Source of the DNA: Cryptomeria japonica
Taxonomy: Eukaryota; Streptophyta; Pinopsida; Cupressales; Cupressaceae
DNA: 64,000 nt
Direction of reading: 5' to 3'
Assembly (NCBI RefSeq): GCF_030272615.1
Contig: NC_081411.1
Span: 837,052,136 to 837,116,135 of the forward strand
In this document: positions 1 to 11,015 of the stretch, in pieces
Position numbering within the stretch: the stretch's first letter is position 1
Layout of the letters: the number at the start of each line of letters is the position of its first letter
Notes under the pieces: generated by a model
Told to the model about the DNA's origin: nothing
The model's input: only the letters and a program-made list of their open reading frames with translations
Database searches by the model: none
Made by a program: the position numbers and the translations under genes

Positions 1-179
1 CAATCATGAAGTGTTCTATCTCATAAAGCATATAAGTAAATCACCAAATCATAGCAATGTTATTCAAATCCTAAAATCATATAAGTTCTAAGTCTCAAAA
101 TGCATCAAAATAAAGTATCCATAATAGTCTAAATATAAAATCCACTGAATGTCAGACTGAGTCGAGGTGAGGCCTCACA

Positions 180-484
180 CTAAGGATCAATCAAATTATC
201 AAAACTGATGACACCTCCCTATTTGTCCAAACAATTGAAGAAATTGAAAAGGTGAAATCTCATTACAGTTTCATAGAAACAAAAATTGGACATTTAAGAG
301 TTACTTGGGAAAGGCTAGAAGACATGAAACAGAAAGTTGTTAGTTTTGCTTGGCCAAGTGATGATGTTTTCCAGGTTTGGAAGGACAATTATGTGGGACA
401 AAAAGAAGATGCTCCGAAGTAGTTAGAAGAGGTTGCGACAAAACAAAAGGTGCAAGAAGCTATTGATGTTGAAAAGAACATGTA
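180..484 (+). pseudogene. Unknown coding remnant upstream of the large unknown frame
   Basis: A plus-strand frame of about 100 codons reads as a plausible hydrophilic, helix-prone protein tail (rich in K, E, Q, with one stretch of W and aromatic residues). It has one internal TAG where CAG would fit, and ends at a TAA. I do not recognise the family. It lies about 1 kb upstream of the long unknown frame starting at 1525 and could be an earlier ORF of the same mobile element. That link is only positional. No start codon can be chosen with confidence. Confidence 0.3.
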
Positions 485-1524
485 ACCATTTCTTGGAGAG
501 TAATTCAGTTTGTAACAAACTTTCTCAAAAGGATCTGAAGCTTGTATGCATCCATGCTTTTATAAATGGATACCAGGACAATGAAAAAGGGATCACATGA
601 ATTTGTAACGAAACTCTGTAGAAATTTATCTACGTTTTTTCTAAGTGTTTCACAGAAAATTATCTCAGTTTTGTAAGATTTTCCAGATTGAATATAAATA
701 TATAGACCATTAACTTCGAGCCTAGAATTTGTGTTGTCTTCTGGTATGCTTTCAAATATTTTACTGGTTTCATTTGGGTAACTTAGGGTTATTTCAATTG
801 AACATGGATTGTAATGCAATCTTTATAGATATGTTTCTTAGCTTTCTTCTTCAGGAGGGGAATTAAATACGCGAGAAATATCTTTATCAGTAGGTTATTT
901 GTTTGGAATTTTGAATTTGATGAGCACTGTTTAGTATAACATGGGAGGATTATCATACATGTTAGGCATGTATGGAGTTGATAAAAGCCAAAGTGATTGA
1001 GATGCATGGATATGTTTAATTCTAGAGTTATTGTTTAAAATAGATGACTTTGTAGCCCGGATAAGGCACTAGTATCTGCTAATGTTTTCTTTTCTAAATC
1101 TCTTGAGGATCAACATTGAAAATGAGCCTAAGTTTTCCTATATTTTTTTAGTTTCTTATTTAAGGTGATAAGATCCACTGGTTTTTGGACAATGATTACT
1201 ATGGATTTTGTTTAAAAGTGTGAAAGTATTCACATAAGGTATACCTGCCTGAACTTTGGATAAGTTCAAAGTGTAGAAGGTTATTTAAACCTTGTCATAT
1301 CTTGCTCTAAGGTTCTTGTTCCTTGATTTCTCCATTCACATACAGAGTTATTCTTTCTCATCAAAGGGGATAAAAAGGGGATAAGAATTTGAGAACAACA
1401 GGTGGAATGATATTCACATTACAAGATTAAATAGTTGTATTAGTGTCATTCTTCTTCTTCCTCTTTGTAGTATTGAATGCAACTGAAGTGGTTATCTTTG
1501 GTGCTTGTAGGTTCGAGTGCTTAG
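485..1524. other. AT-rich non-coding spacer
   Basis: No frame here reads as a convincing protein on either strand. The sequence is AT-rich. A possible 3' splice-like pyrimidine-AG is seen shortly before 1512, just ahead of the ATG at 1525, but no matching donor could be assigned. Confidence 0.4.
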
Positions 1525-3590
1525 ATGGACTCATCCTCCAACAAAAGCAACAAAGAAATTGATAGACTCCCAGCTACCATGAAATATCATTATCAAGGAT
1601 AGGTCTATGCTTCAAAGTTAGATGATCAAGTCAGATGGGTCACGGATACTAAAATCGGCCATATAGAAATTGAGGATATCAAGGTTCAATTAGACAATTC
1701 TAGTTTGGAGGCCCTCCATAGGAGAATCAAGAGATCGAGCCTAGTTGAAGCTGTTGCCTTTCCACAATCATCGTAGGCACCAGAGTTCATAATGACGATT
1801 GCTCCATTTTATAACCCAGAGACTAGAAAGTGCATGGATGCACAAGGAAAAATAGTAATAGACTTGTCTCCTGACATGCTCGGGTTGGTTTTTGGCATCC
1901 CAACTAGAGAGGAGATATTTTTGTTAACCGAAGAAGAGGCCTTAAGGGCATGGAATGACAAAATATCAGCCAGTAAGAGGTACATGAGTAAAAACTAGTT
2001 GGAAGAAGAAAGAAAGATAGGTCTCAAGGCAATGGAGATCCCAAGGGTGGATTTCAAATATCCCCAAAGAGACTTAATCATTATTCTTAGCAGGGCCTTT
2101 GGCAAGCTAGATTGCAAGCATTTTCATCCCTGGATGTTCCAATTCATGAGCACTATTTTAATAAGGAAACAATACTTTGATTGGCTACAAATCCCCTCTG
2201 ACAATATCTGCTAATAGATGAAAGAAGTTCAGCATACCCAAAAGTTCTTTTTCACATCATACATCATCTAGGTAGCTACTAGAGCTGGAAAGTTTCCAAG
2301 GCTACAGGTAGAAGGACAAAAGAATGTATGGGAGTATAATTCCCAACTCACTCTAGCCAATGCAAAGGCTCATTTCAAGAGAGTTAATGATGCCTTGATT
2401 TTCCCTATAATAATCAAATTAATAGGGGATGTAGGATATCAGATTAGCCCAGAGGCCATGGCCATCATCAGAGAGTGGGCATGTTGGTTCATCCAAAACC
2501 CATGCTCCACTTACATCATGGTTAGTAGGTTCACAGGGAACCCGATGTTCCTACCCTAATATTGCAATGATAGGATAATTTTGCTAGAGTATGTAAGGCA
2601 GCCTGTGGGCCTCCAATCACTTTTGTCATCAAAACACAAAGCAGGTATCGATTTCTCAATATCAATTGGGTACTTTGCATGTTCTAAGATACAAGTAACA
2701 AAATTAGCATAACAAGAGCTTCAAGATCTGAACTTGAAGGAGAATGATCATGCTAGGGAGTTTTATGATCCCTACGGGAAACTTCAACAAGCTATGCCTA
2801 AGGCATATGAGGGGCACAAGCCCAGCTTAGAGGACTTTTGGACCAACCTACAAGACAATTTTGAGGTTAGGGAGAAGAGCTATAATAGGTTATCTGTGCC
2901 ACAGGTAAGATATTTTAGAATTAAGACTAACCTCCCTAAATACCTTAGGGATGATGGGGACTTACTTGATCCAATTTATAGGGAATTAGCGATAGATAAA
3001 AGGCCCCTCTCCCCAATAAGGTGGTTTGCAAGTGAAGACACAAATATGGAAATAATTTCTCAAGTGGTCATCAATAGGACCAAGCAATGGTTAGGCAAGA
3101 GGGTAAGGCCTAGTGCCTCAAAGGTGAAATAGAAGGAGTCCACTTCAAGGGAACTTCAATCAAGGGGCCATAAGGAGTACACTCGGAAGACAAAGTTAGC
3201 CTCAAGGCAAAATACATCCACCAATCTAGATGAGGAAGACAAACCTCAAGAAAGTACTGAAGACTTAATCAAGAAACTCCAAGAAAATATGAGGGAGTCT
3301 AAATTGTTAAAGAAGGTAGTGAACCTAGGAGTGACCGATGGATTGGGAGTGATACCACTTGCCAAAGTTCTCCCACCCAGGATGGCTATAGGGTGGACTA
3401 CAAGAGAGGGTACCTAAGAGTAAGAAGAAGATATAGAAATTATTGAGGATATACCTACTCAACCACCTTCAAGAGATACCACACATGCTCTAGGCAACAA
3501 CACCCCTATACCACCAGCAATCAATATACCCGTAGGGCAACCTGGAGTGCATGGCTTCAGGTCTACCACTGAAGAAATAAAAGTTAGAAA
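1525..3590 (+). pseudogene. Large unknown ORF, first part (interrupted by copia E1)
   Basis: One frame runs from an ATG at 1525 to the E1 insertion without a frameshift. It is broken only by eleven in-frame stops, six TAG and five TAA, each at a place where Gln would be restored by one T-to-C change. About 690 codons are seen here. The N-terminal third carries a motif of the form G-K-x-V-x-D-L-S-P-D-x-L-x-x-V-F-G-I-P near 1850-1900. This resembles by eye the I-T-x-x-x-I-x-x-I-T-G-x-P segment of ORF2 in E3 and the PMD motif I-T-L-E-D-V-x-x-I-L-x-I-P. Removing E1 and one TSD copy joins this frame directly to the one at 19073, so it was coding before E1 arrived. The function is unknown. It is probably an ORF of a mobile element rather than a host gene. 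Confidence 0.6.
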
Positions 3591-5148
3591 TGTTGGCATT
3601 ACAATAAGTTTGTTGTTATGATGATATTGAAAAGGTTGTTGGAGATTGATGATATAATTGATAAAGGATGATTACTATCTTAAATATTATTTTGTCATTG
3701 ATGTCAAGCAATTGATTTTCTGATTCAACATGATGCTGCCATATCTTAGAGAGTATGTTTTGATGAGTATAAAGATGTCGGTAAGTGACCCAGAAAGAAT
3801 GTGAAAATGAAGGGGAGTAATAAGTTATTCAATGGGTAACTATTACTGAGTTAGATAGTGATGAGATTATGATATTTTGATTGTTTTGATATCCTATATA
3901 TGTGTATTCAAAGACTAAATAAGAAGGACAAAATATTTCATACAACAGAATGAGTAAAGGTTTGATACTGTTCTATTTTACCGAGCAAGGAGCTAGTCGA
4001 TAAACACCAAGGTTATCAGTGTCGATTAAAGAAGAAAGAAGTTACCGAGTGTCATTAGCAAGCAAAGATACTGAGACAGTAACCGAGATGAATACAAAAT
4101 GTCTACCAAGTAAAGTTTAGTATTTACCAAGTATCAACCGAGCAATAACAAAATGCATTGGATGAATAAATACATTATTAAATGAAGGATGCCAATGAGC
4201 TGGAGATTTATAGAAGATTGTAATGTCGTGCAAGAAGTTTGTTAAGGATCAATGGCAATGAAAATTCAAGAGTTAGATCTACAGCACCGATTGAATGGTC
4301 ATAACCAAGCACAAGTACCAAGGAAGGAATACAAGTTTCAAGGCAAAATAAAATATTTTTTAGTTCGAAGGATTCAATGAACCTAGTCAAGTTTGAAGAT
4401 CTGATGGCTAAGATTAATTATGGAAAATGTGATTAAGGAGATTAAGTGGTTAGGAATTGCTTATAAATAAAGAAAAGTTGATGAACAAAGAATGCGGCCA
4501 AATAGAAGAGCAGTGATACTACAGAGGTGATTACCGAGTATAGAAGATTGAAGATCTGATTGAAGAACAGATTGAGAAGCCCAGCAAGGAGGAAGATAAG
4601 TCTTATGACAAGATTATTTTGAAAACATAGAATCTGCTTTAACATTTCATATGTGAAGTTGCAGATATATTTTATTACTGTTATTTATTTTTGTAAGTGA
4701 TAGGAAATCTCTTAACCGAGTGGACCTAACAGTCTTATTTGTAAATCCTCTAGCAAGGTAACATTCTGAATGAGTGTCTGAAATCCTTTGACAAGGTCAC
4801 TTCTAACAAAGTGAAAGATTCTAATAAATCTAAGGGAAATTCCTTGACCGGGTCACATCTAGCAATGTGTTTATGTAATCTTTAACATGATTGGCTTTTA
4901 ACCTTGCATACTCTAGAAGAGTATATTTTCTTTGTGGGTCCAAAATCCCATAGTGGTTTTTCCCTATTTGGGTTTCCACGTTAAATCTGGTGTTAAATGT
5001 GTTTTGATATTTCAAGTTTATCAGTTTATGAGTTTGAATGATTTACAGTTATAGTTGCATATCAAGTAAGTTCTACCGAGGTTGAATCTAATGAATATTT
5101 TGAATTATGAGTTTATCTGATTCAACCCCCACTCTCATCTAACTAACA
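3591..5148 (+). repeat. E1 5' LTR
   Basis: Starts TGTTGGCATT and ends CTAACTAACA. It is paired with 17510-19067, which has the same length. Several copies of the short motif TACCGAG and its CpG-decayed forms (TACCAAG, TACTGAG) occur between about 3980 and 4140. Confidence 0.95.
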
Positions 5149-5150
5149 AT

Positions 5151-5162
5151 TGGTATTAGAGC
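5151..5162 (+). other. E1 primer-binding site
   Basis: The 12-mer TGGTATTAGAGC lies 2 bp after the 5' LTR. It is one base off TGGTATCAGAGC, the initiator-methionine tRNA complement used by most plant copia elements. The mismatch is again C to T. Confidence 0.85.
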
Positions 5163-5210
5163 TAGAACTCCGAAAGAAAAGTTTAAAGGAACTTGAGGCA
5201 ATATCCAAAG

Positions 5211-8200
5211 ATGTATAAAAGGGATGCACCAAAGTTGAACAAGTCAAGTTTCTCCACATGGCAGAAAAGGATGAAGCTGCATTTATCAGGAATTGGAGAA
5301 TATGCAACATATTATTTGGAGAATGATTACACTACACCTAGCACCTACCCAATGACAATGGAAGAGATAAAGGCAAAGCAAGAACATATTCAAGAAATGA
5401 TTGAAATAACGTCAGCATTGACCAAATCAGAGTTTAATGATCTAGAAGGTTGTAATGATACCAAAGCTATGTGGAATAAGCTTATATTTGTGTATGGTGG
5501 TGATGAACATGTTCAAAGAGAAAAAGTAGATAGTCTAAGAGGACAACTTGAATCCATGAGAATGAATGAAGGTGAGAACATAATCCAATATAGTACAAGG
5601 TTAAAGGAAATTGTCAATCAAATCAAAGGAGTAGGAGGAACTATTGAAGAAAAGGATGTAAAAAGTAAGTTCCTGAGAACACTTCTACCTTCTTATGCCA
5701 TTCGATTCTCTGCAATTAATGAGTTAAGGTCTATACCAAACATGCCAGTCTCTTTGGATGCTACTATTAGTAAGCTACATACTTTTGAGTTGAGTAATTT
5801 TGATAATAGTGGGTCTTCGGGTAACAAAGTTGAATCTACATTTAGTTCTTTTCATCTTGATGAATCTAATGATTACAATGATAGAATGTATAAGTATCCT
5901 GAAGGAAATCATAGTGGAGCAAGTGAGAGATTTCATAAAAACATGGAAGAAGTACACAAACTATATGAGGAAATCAGAAAGCAAGAAGAGTTTGAAGCAT
6001 TATTGGCTAGAAGGTTACCGAGAGGCAATGGTAAGTATAAAGGAAAGTTACCTTTGAAATGTTTTAAATGTGATAAAACTAGACAAATGGCTTCAAACTG
6101 TCTTGACAAAGAATCTAGTGAAAAGAGAGAATATCAAGATGACAGATAGAAAGATAACCAATACAGAGGGCACCGAGACTTCAGAAGGAGAAATAGAAAG
6201 ACATTCCTAGTAGCTGATGAGGAATCCAATGATGAAAAATCTGATGGGATTGAGATAGAGGAAGTTGTATATGTGGCTATCAAAGATGGATCAGATGAAG
6301 AAAGGTATGAAGAAAAAGCCTTAATATCACACATAAATAATAATGATTCTTGGATCATAGATAGTGGATGCTCACATCACATGACAAGTGATAAACACAA
6401 GTTTGTTAAATTAGAAGACTATGATGGAGGTTATGTAAGATTTGGTAATGATGCACCATGTCCTATAAAAGGTAAAGGATCTATCACACTTCTTGACAAT
6501 GCTAAATGTGATGATGTATATTGGGTTGATGGTCTGAAATACAATTTGTTGAGTGTAGCACAACTAAACAATACAGGATACCAAATAGAATTTCAAAAAG
6601 GAATTGTCAAAGTTCATGACAAACATGGAAAGTTGGTTGCTACCGGGACTCAAACAAGAGGTAATACATTTCATCTTGACTCAACTCGGAATAATTGTCT
6701 GTATGAAAAAATAGAAGATACCTGGTTATGGCATAAAAGGTTTTGTCATGTAAATTTTGATAACCTGATCAAAATAAGTAAGAAGCACTGAGTAAGAGGT
6801 CTACTAAGCTTGGAAAAACCTAAGAACACAATATGTCAAGGATGCCAGATGGGTAAGATGACAAAATGAAGCTTTACAAGTAAGTCTTACACTTCTAAAG
6901 GAATTTTAGATCTTGTACACACTGATCTTTGTGGTCCTATGAAAGTTCAAAGATATTATGGTGATAAATACTTCATATTATTTATGGATGATTACTCAAG
7001 GATGATGTCAGTTATTCTTTTAAAAGAGAAATCAGAAGCCTTTCAAAAGTTCAAATGGTATAAGGCAAGAGTTGAAAAAGAAACAGGAAGATAGTTGAAA
7101 TGTCTAAGATCTTATAGAGGAGGAGAGTTCATTTCAGATGAATTTAACTTATTTTGCAATGATCATGGTATAAAGAGACAAGTATTTGCACCGAGAACAC
7201 CACAACAAAATGGGATAGCTGAAAGAAGAAATAGATCAATTGTAGATTGTGCCAGAACTTTGATGATAGAAAAGAGAGTACCTCAAATATTTTGGAGAGA
7301 AGCAATAAGCACTGCAGTCTACACCCTGAACCGAGTTCAACTGAAGAAAGGAACTATGAAGACACTGTATGAAATCTGGTATGACAAGAAACCAAATGTA
7401 AGTTATTTTAAAATATTTGGAAGTAGATGTTATGTTCACAAAGATGATAGTAATGGAAAATTTGATCAGAAAAGCAAGGAACATTTCTTGGTTATTCCTC
7501 TAGGAGTACAACATTTAAATTTCTGATCAAATCATCTAACAAAATAGTGGAAAGTGCAAATGTGAAAATTGATGAATTTATAGAAAGGAATGATGAAGGA
7601 AACTCCAAAGAACCAAAAGATTATGAAGAGTTTGTATATGTACAACTGAGAAGTTTTACCAAGAAAGTCGAGGAAGAAAATACTCAGTTACCGAGTGATG
7701 AAGAAGATCATACAGAGCCTACCGAGACTATATTAGCAAAATATGTCAGAAGAAATCATGCATCAAGTCAGATTATAGGAGATAAGGATGATCCAGTGAT
7801 GACAAGGAACAAAATTAGATAGAACACATGTTTGATATTCGAGTTTGAATCAAGGATAGTAAAAAAGGCATTAAGCAATGAAGATTGGGTGAATGTTATG
7901 ATAGAAGAGATTGAATAGATCAAGAAAAATGAAACATGGACACTGGTCCCAAGACCAAAAGAGAAAAATGTAGTCAGTACAAAGAGGACTTTCAGAAATA
8001 AGCTAAATGAAAAAGGTGAGGTCATTCAGAATAAAGCAAGGCTAGTTTGCAAAGGTTATGCTCAAGAAGAAGGAATAGACTATGGTGAGACTTTTGCACC
8101 TATAGCAAGACTTGAGGGAGTGAGAACATTGTTGGCATATGCTGCTTACAAAAATTTCAAGGTATATCAAATGGATGTTAAATCTGCATTTTTGAATGGT

Positions 8201-9383
8201 ATATTAGAAGAAGTAGTTTATATTGAACAACTTAAAGGATTTATTGAAGAGAAGAATAAAGATCAGGTATGTAAGTTGAACAAAGCTTTGTATTGCCTAA
8301 AGCAAGCACCTAGAGCATGGTATGAAAGGTTGTACTCTTATTTAATCAAGATTGGATTTATGAGGACTATTGAAAACAACAACATGTATATGAAGAATGA
8401 TGAGGATGATGGAATACTAATTTCAGCCATATTTGTTGATGATATTTTTTTGTGGAAATCATTCTTTGTGTAAGAACTTTGGAAATGAAATGTGCAAAGA
8501 ATTTGAGATGTCATTAATTCATGAAATAATGTATTTTATAGGTTTACAGATACTGCAAATGAAAAATGGGATTTTCATTACTCAATCCAAGTATATAAAG
8601 AAAATCTTGAAGAAATTTGGAATGGAGGATTCTAAACCTGTAAGTACTCCTATGACTACTAATTGTAAACTATCAAAGAATGATGAATCTGCATCTATTG
8701 ATGAGACACTTTACTGATCTATGATTGGAAAGTTGCAATATGTAGTTCATAGCAAGCCTGATATAGCACATGCAGTAGGTATAACTACAAGATTTTCTGT
8801 AGATCCCAAAGAAACCCATATGATAGCAATCAAGAGAATTTTCAGATACTTGAGAGGCACTAAAGATTATGGTTTACTATATAAAAAGAGGAATAATTTT
8901 GACTTAAAAGTCTATACTGATACTGATTGGGTAGGAAATATTGATGACAGGAAAAGCACAAGTGGTGGAGATTTCTTTTTGGGAGAAAGACTAGTGAGTT
9001 GGCTTAGAAAGAGACAAGGATGCATTTCACAGTCAACAGCTAAAGCTGAATATGTCACTATAGCATTGAATTGTACCAATATAGCATGGATCAAACAATT
9101 GTTGGAAGGTATGAATGAGACAGTTACTGAGCCAGTAACTATATTTTGTGATAATACAAGTGCTATTAATATTTCAAAGAATCCAGTAATGCACTCTAAG
9201 ACAAAGCATATCTCTATAAAGTATCATTATCTAAGAGAAGAAGTTCAAGAAAAGAAAGTTGTGATGGAATATGTTAGCACAAAGGAACAAATAGTAGACA
9301 TCTTCATAAAGCCACTGCCAAGGGACACTTTTGAGTATCTCAGAAGTAAGTTAGGGGTCCTAACCCTATCTAGTACTCACTGA
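5211..9383 (+). pseudogene. E1 gag-pol polyprotein, degenerate
   Basis: The likely start is the ATG at 5211. Gag (about 5211-6100) has the copia UBN2-type fold and one zinc knuckle (about 6058-6100) whose His is replaced by Gln. Protease shows D-S-G near 6360. Integrase has the H-x4-H and C-x2-C pairs (about 6730-6850), but the second catalytic Asp is Tyr (TAT at 7113-7115). RT keeps F-V-D-D near 8440. RNase H ends at 9383. Frame breaks occur near 7480 and 8450. Premature stops after 6140, 6780, 6860, 7090, 7820, 7910 and 8710 are TAG or TGA, each explainable by C-to-T at CAG or CGA. The product cannot be functional. Neighbours are the primer site upstream and a short 3' spacer interrupted by E2. 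Confidence 0.92.
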
Positions 9384-9533
9384 CAGAGTTCGGTGAAAGC
9401 ATCAATTCTATGACTCTACAGAATACTATTTGTGAGTTGATGTTGATTTACACACTTTAGGATGTTGTCTAAAGTTGTGCAGGAAATAGTGAATGAAGAA
9501 AAGTTTCTCTGACTGAGACTAAGATGATACATT
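9384..9533 (+). other. E1 post-pol spacer, left part
   Basis: Non-coding sequence between the pol stop and the E2 insertion. It continues at 17313. The last five bases (acatt, 9529-9533) are the left target duplication of E2, with one mismatch to acagt at 17313-17317. Confidence 0.7.
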
Positions 9534-10694
9534 TGATGAATACTAAGAGGGGGGGGGATGAATTAGTATGCCAAAAATCTCTACACGAAAACACTTACAC
9601 AGTCTAAAGATAAACCGGTAAAGCAGTCTGACAGTTAGACTGGTTACCACACATGCAAACCCAAATGTGAATAAAGCATTCACCCATAAAAGAAATCCAA
9701 CCATAACACAAGATATTTGATGTGGAAACCCAACTGGGAAAAACCACGGTGAGATGGAACTCACAAGTCACTATCTGCAAAATAGAAACCAGACCGGTTA
9801 AGGTCTTACAATGTTCTTCACCAGAACAGATCCTTTTAGGAATCTCAATCTCTGTTAGGAGATTAGTCCGATTAAAGACTACCTTGTTAGAGGATTTTAG
9901 ATTCATGGGAGTGAACCACCTTGTTAGAGGATTTTACAAAGGCTTTGAGGCCTACTCGGTTAAGGGCTACAGACTTTTCAAAGATGTGAGTAATCAACAA
10001 GTGTTTGATCTATCTAATAGCACAAACTACTTGGTTAGATCCAGTATTGCTCACAGTTAATTCATTCTAGCATTACTTTAGTCTTCTCTATCTCTCTCAC
10101 AGTTACAAGTTGATCTTCTCAGATAAGATCATTCTCACAACAACTCAACTTCCACCTTAAACCCTAGCATGACATTAACCCTTTCAGCAAATCAAAACTC
10201 TAGACATGATGTCCTTTTAAAGGAATCTGATTTCATGTGGGTCCAATAGGATTACATTACAATTTCTTAGGTTCAATGAATCTAGACATACTCAGTAACA
10301 CGACACAAAAAGCACTGTCAATGTGTTGGCACCGTCAAAAAATCAGTGGATTGGTAACTCATCATAAAATGTCGGTTGGTAACTCGTCACAGAGTATAAC
10401 CGGTTCATACAAAATACCGATTGCCGGTTTGACAAAAATGAAGACTGGTAAGAATGTGTTGTGCCGCTTTTCTCCCTTGTACCACTTAGAATCTACGAAC
10501 CTCTTGGGGTCGACATGCTGCTTTAGACCGGGAAACACATTCTGCAAAATCACCACTAGTCTAAAGACTAGTATACAACATACCGGTTGGAACAAATACT
10601 GGTTGAGCTCAAGCTCATACATATAAAGGGGATCTCAATACAAGTGTGTGTCCATCAATGACAATCACAACATAAATAAACAAAAATGCCAACA
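9534..10694 (-). repeat. E2 3' LTR
   Basis: On the plus strand it reads TGATGAATAC...ATGCCAACA, with the polypurine tract complement directly to its right. It contains many ACCGGT motifs and CpG-decayed relatives. The inverted arms TACTAA (9541-9546) and TTAGTA (9563-9568) flank a G-run, which reads as a C-rich loop in the element's sense. Confidence 0.93.
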
Positions 10695-10706
10695 ATCTCC
10701 CCCTTT
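10695..10706 (-). other. E2 polypurine tract
   Basis: In the element's sense this is AAAGGGGGAGAT, immediately before the LTR start TGTTGGCATT. The preceding ATGCC is also found at the equivalent place in E1 and, in part, E5. Confidence 0.88.
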
Positions 10707-11015
10707 GGCATTGATGGCAACACTTAGGAAAATAAAATTTTGACATCTAAGTGTTTTACAACAAAAACTTGCCATTAACAAAATTACTCCCCCTAAGAAT
10801 ATACACTATCCCTTAATCAACACAGTGTATAGCAATTTTGCATACAGAGCATAATCATTGAGACATCAAAGCATATATCAAAATTTCAAAACCAGATACT
10901 TCTCCCCCTGTGTCAGAAGATCAAAATTTTAAAACCAAAAACCAGACACTTCTCCCCCTTTGCCAACAATGACAAAGTACTGCTAAATAACCTGTTTCCA
11001 TATATATATAAAAGT

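Noticed and set aside
1525-3590. Alternative genetic code with TAA and TAG as Gln
   Set aside because: TGA at Arg positions also occurs in the neighbouring elements, which no known code explains; deamination of methylated C explains all three stops.
9604-10626. Short frames inside the E2 LTR, repeated at 16207-17244
   Set aside because: They lie in LTR sequence, are not conserved between the pair, and start at non-ATG codons in part.
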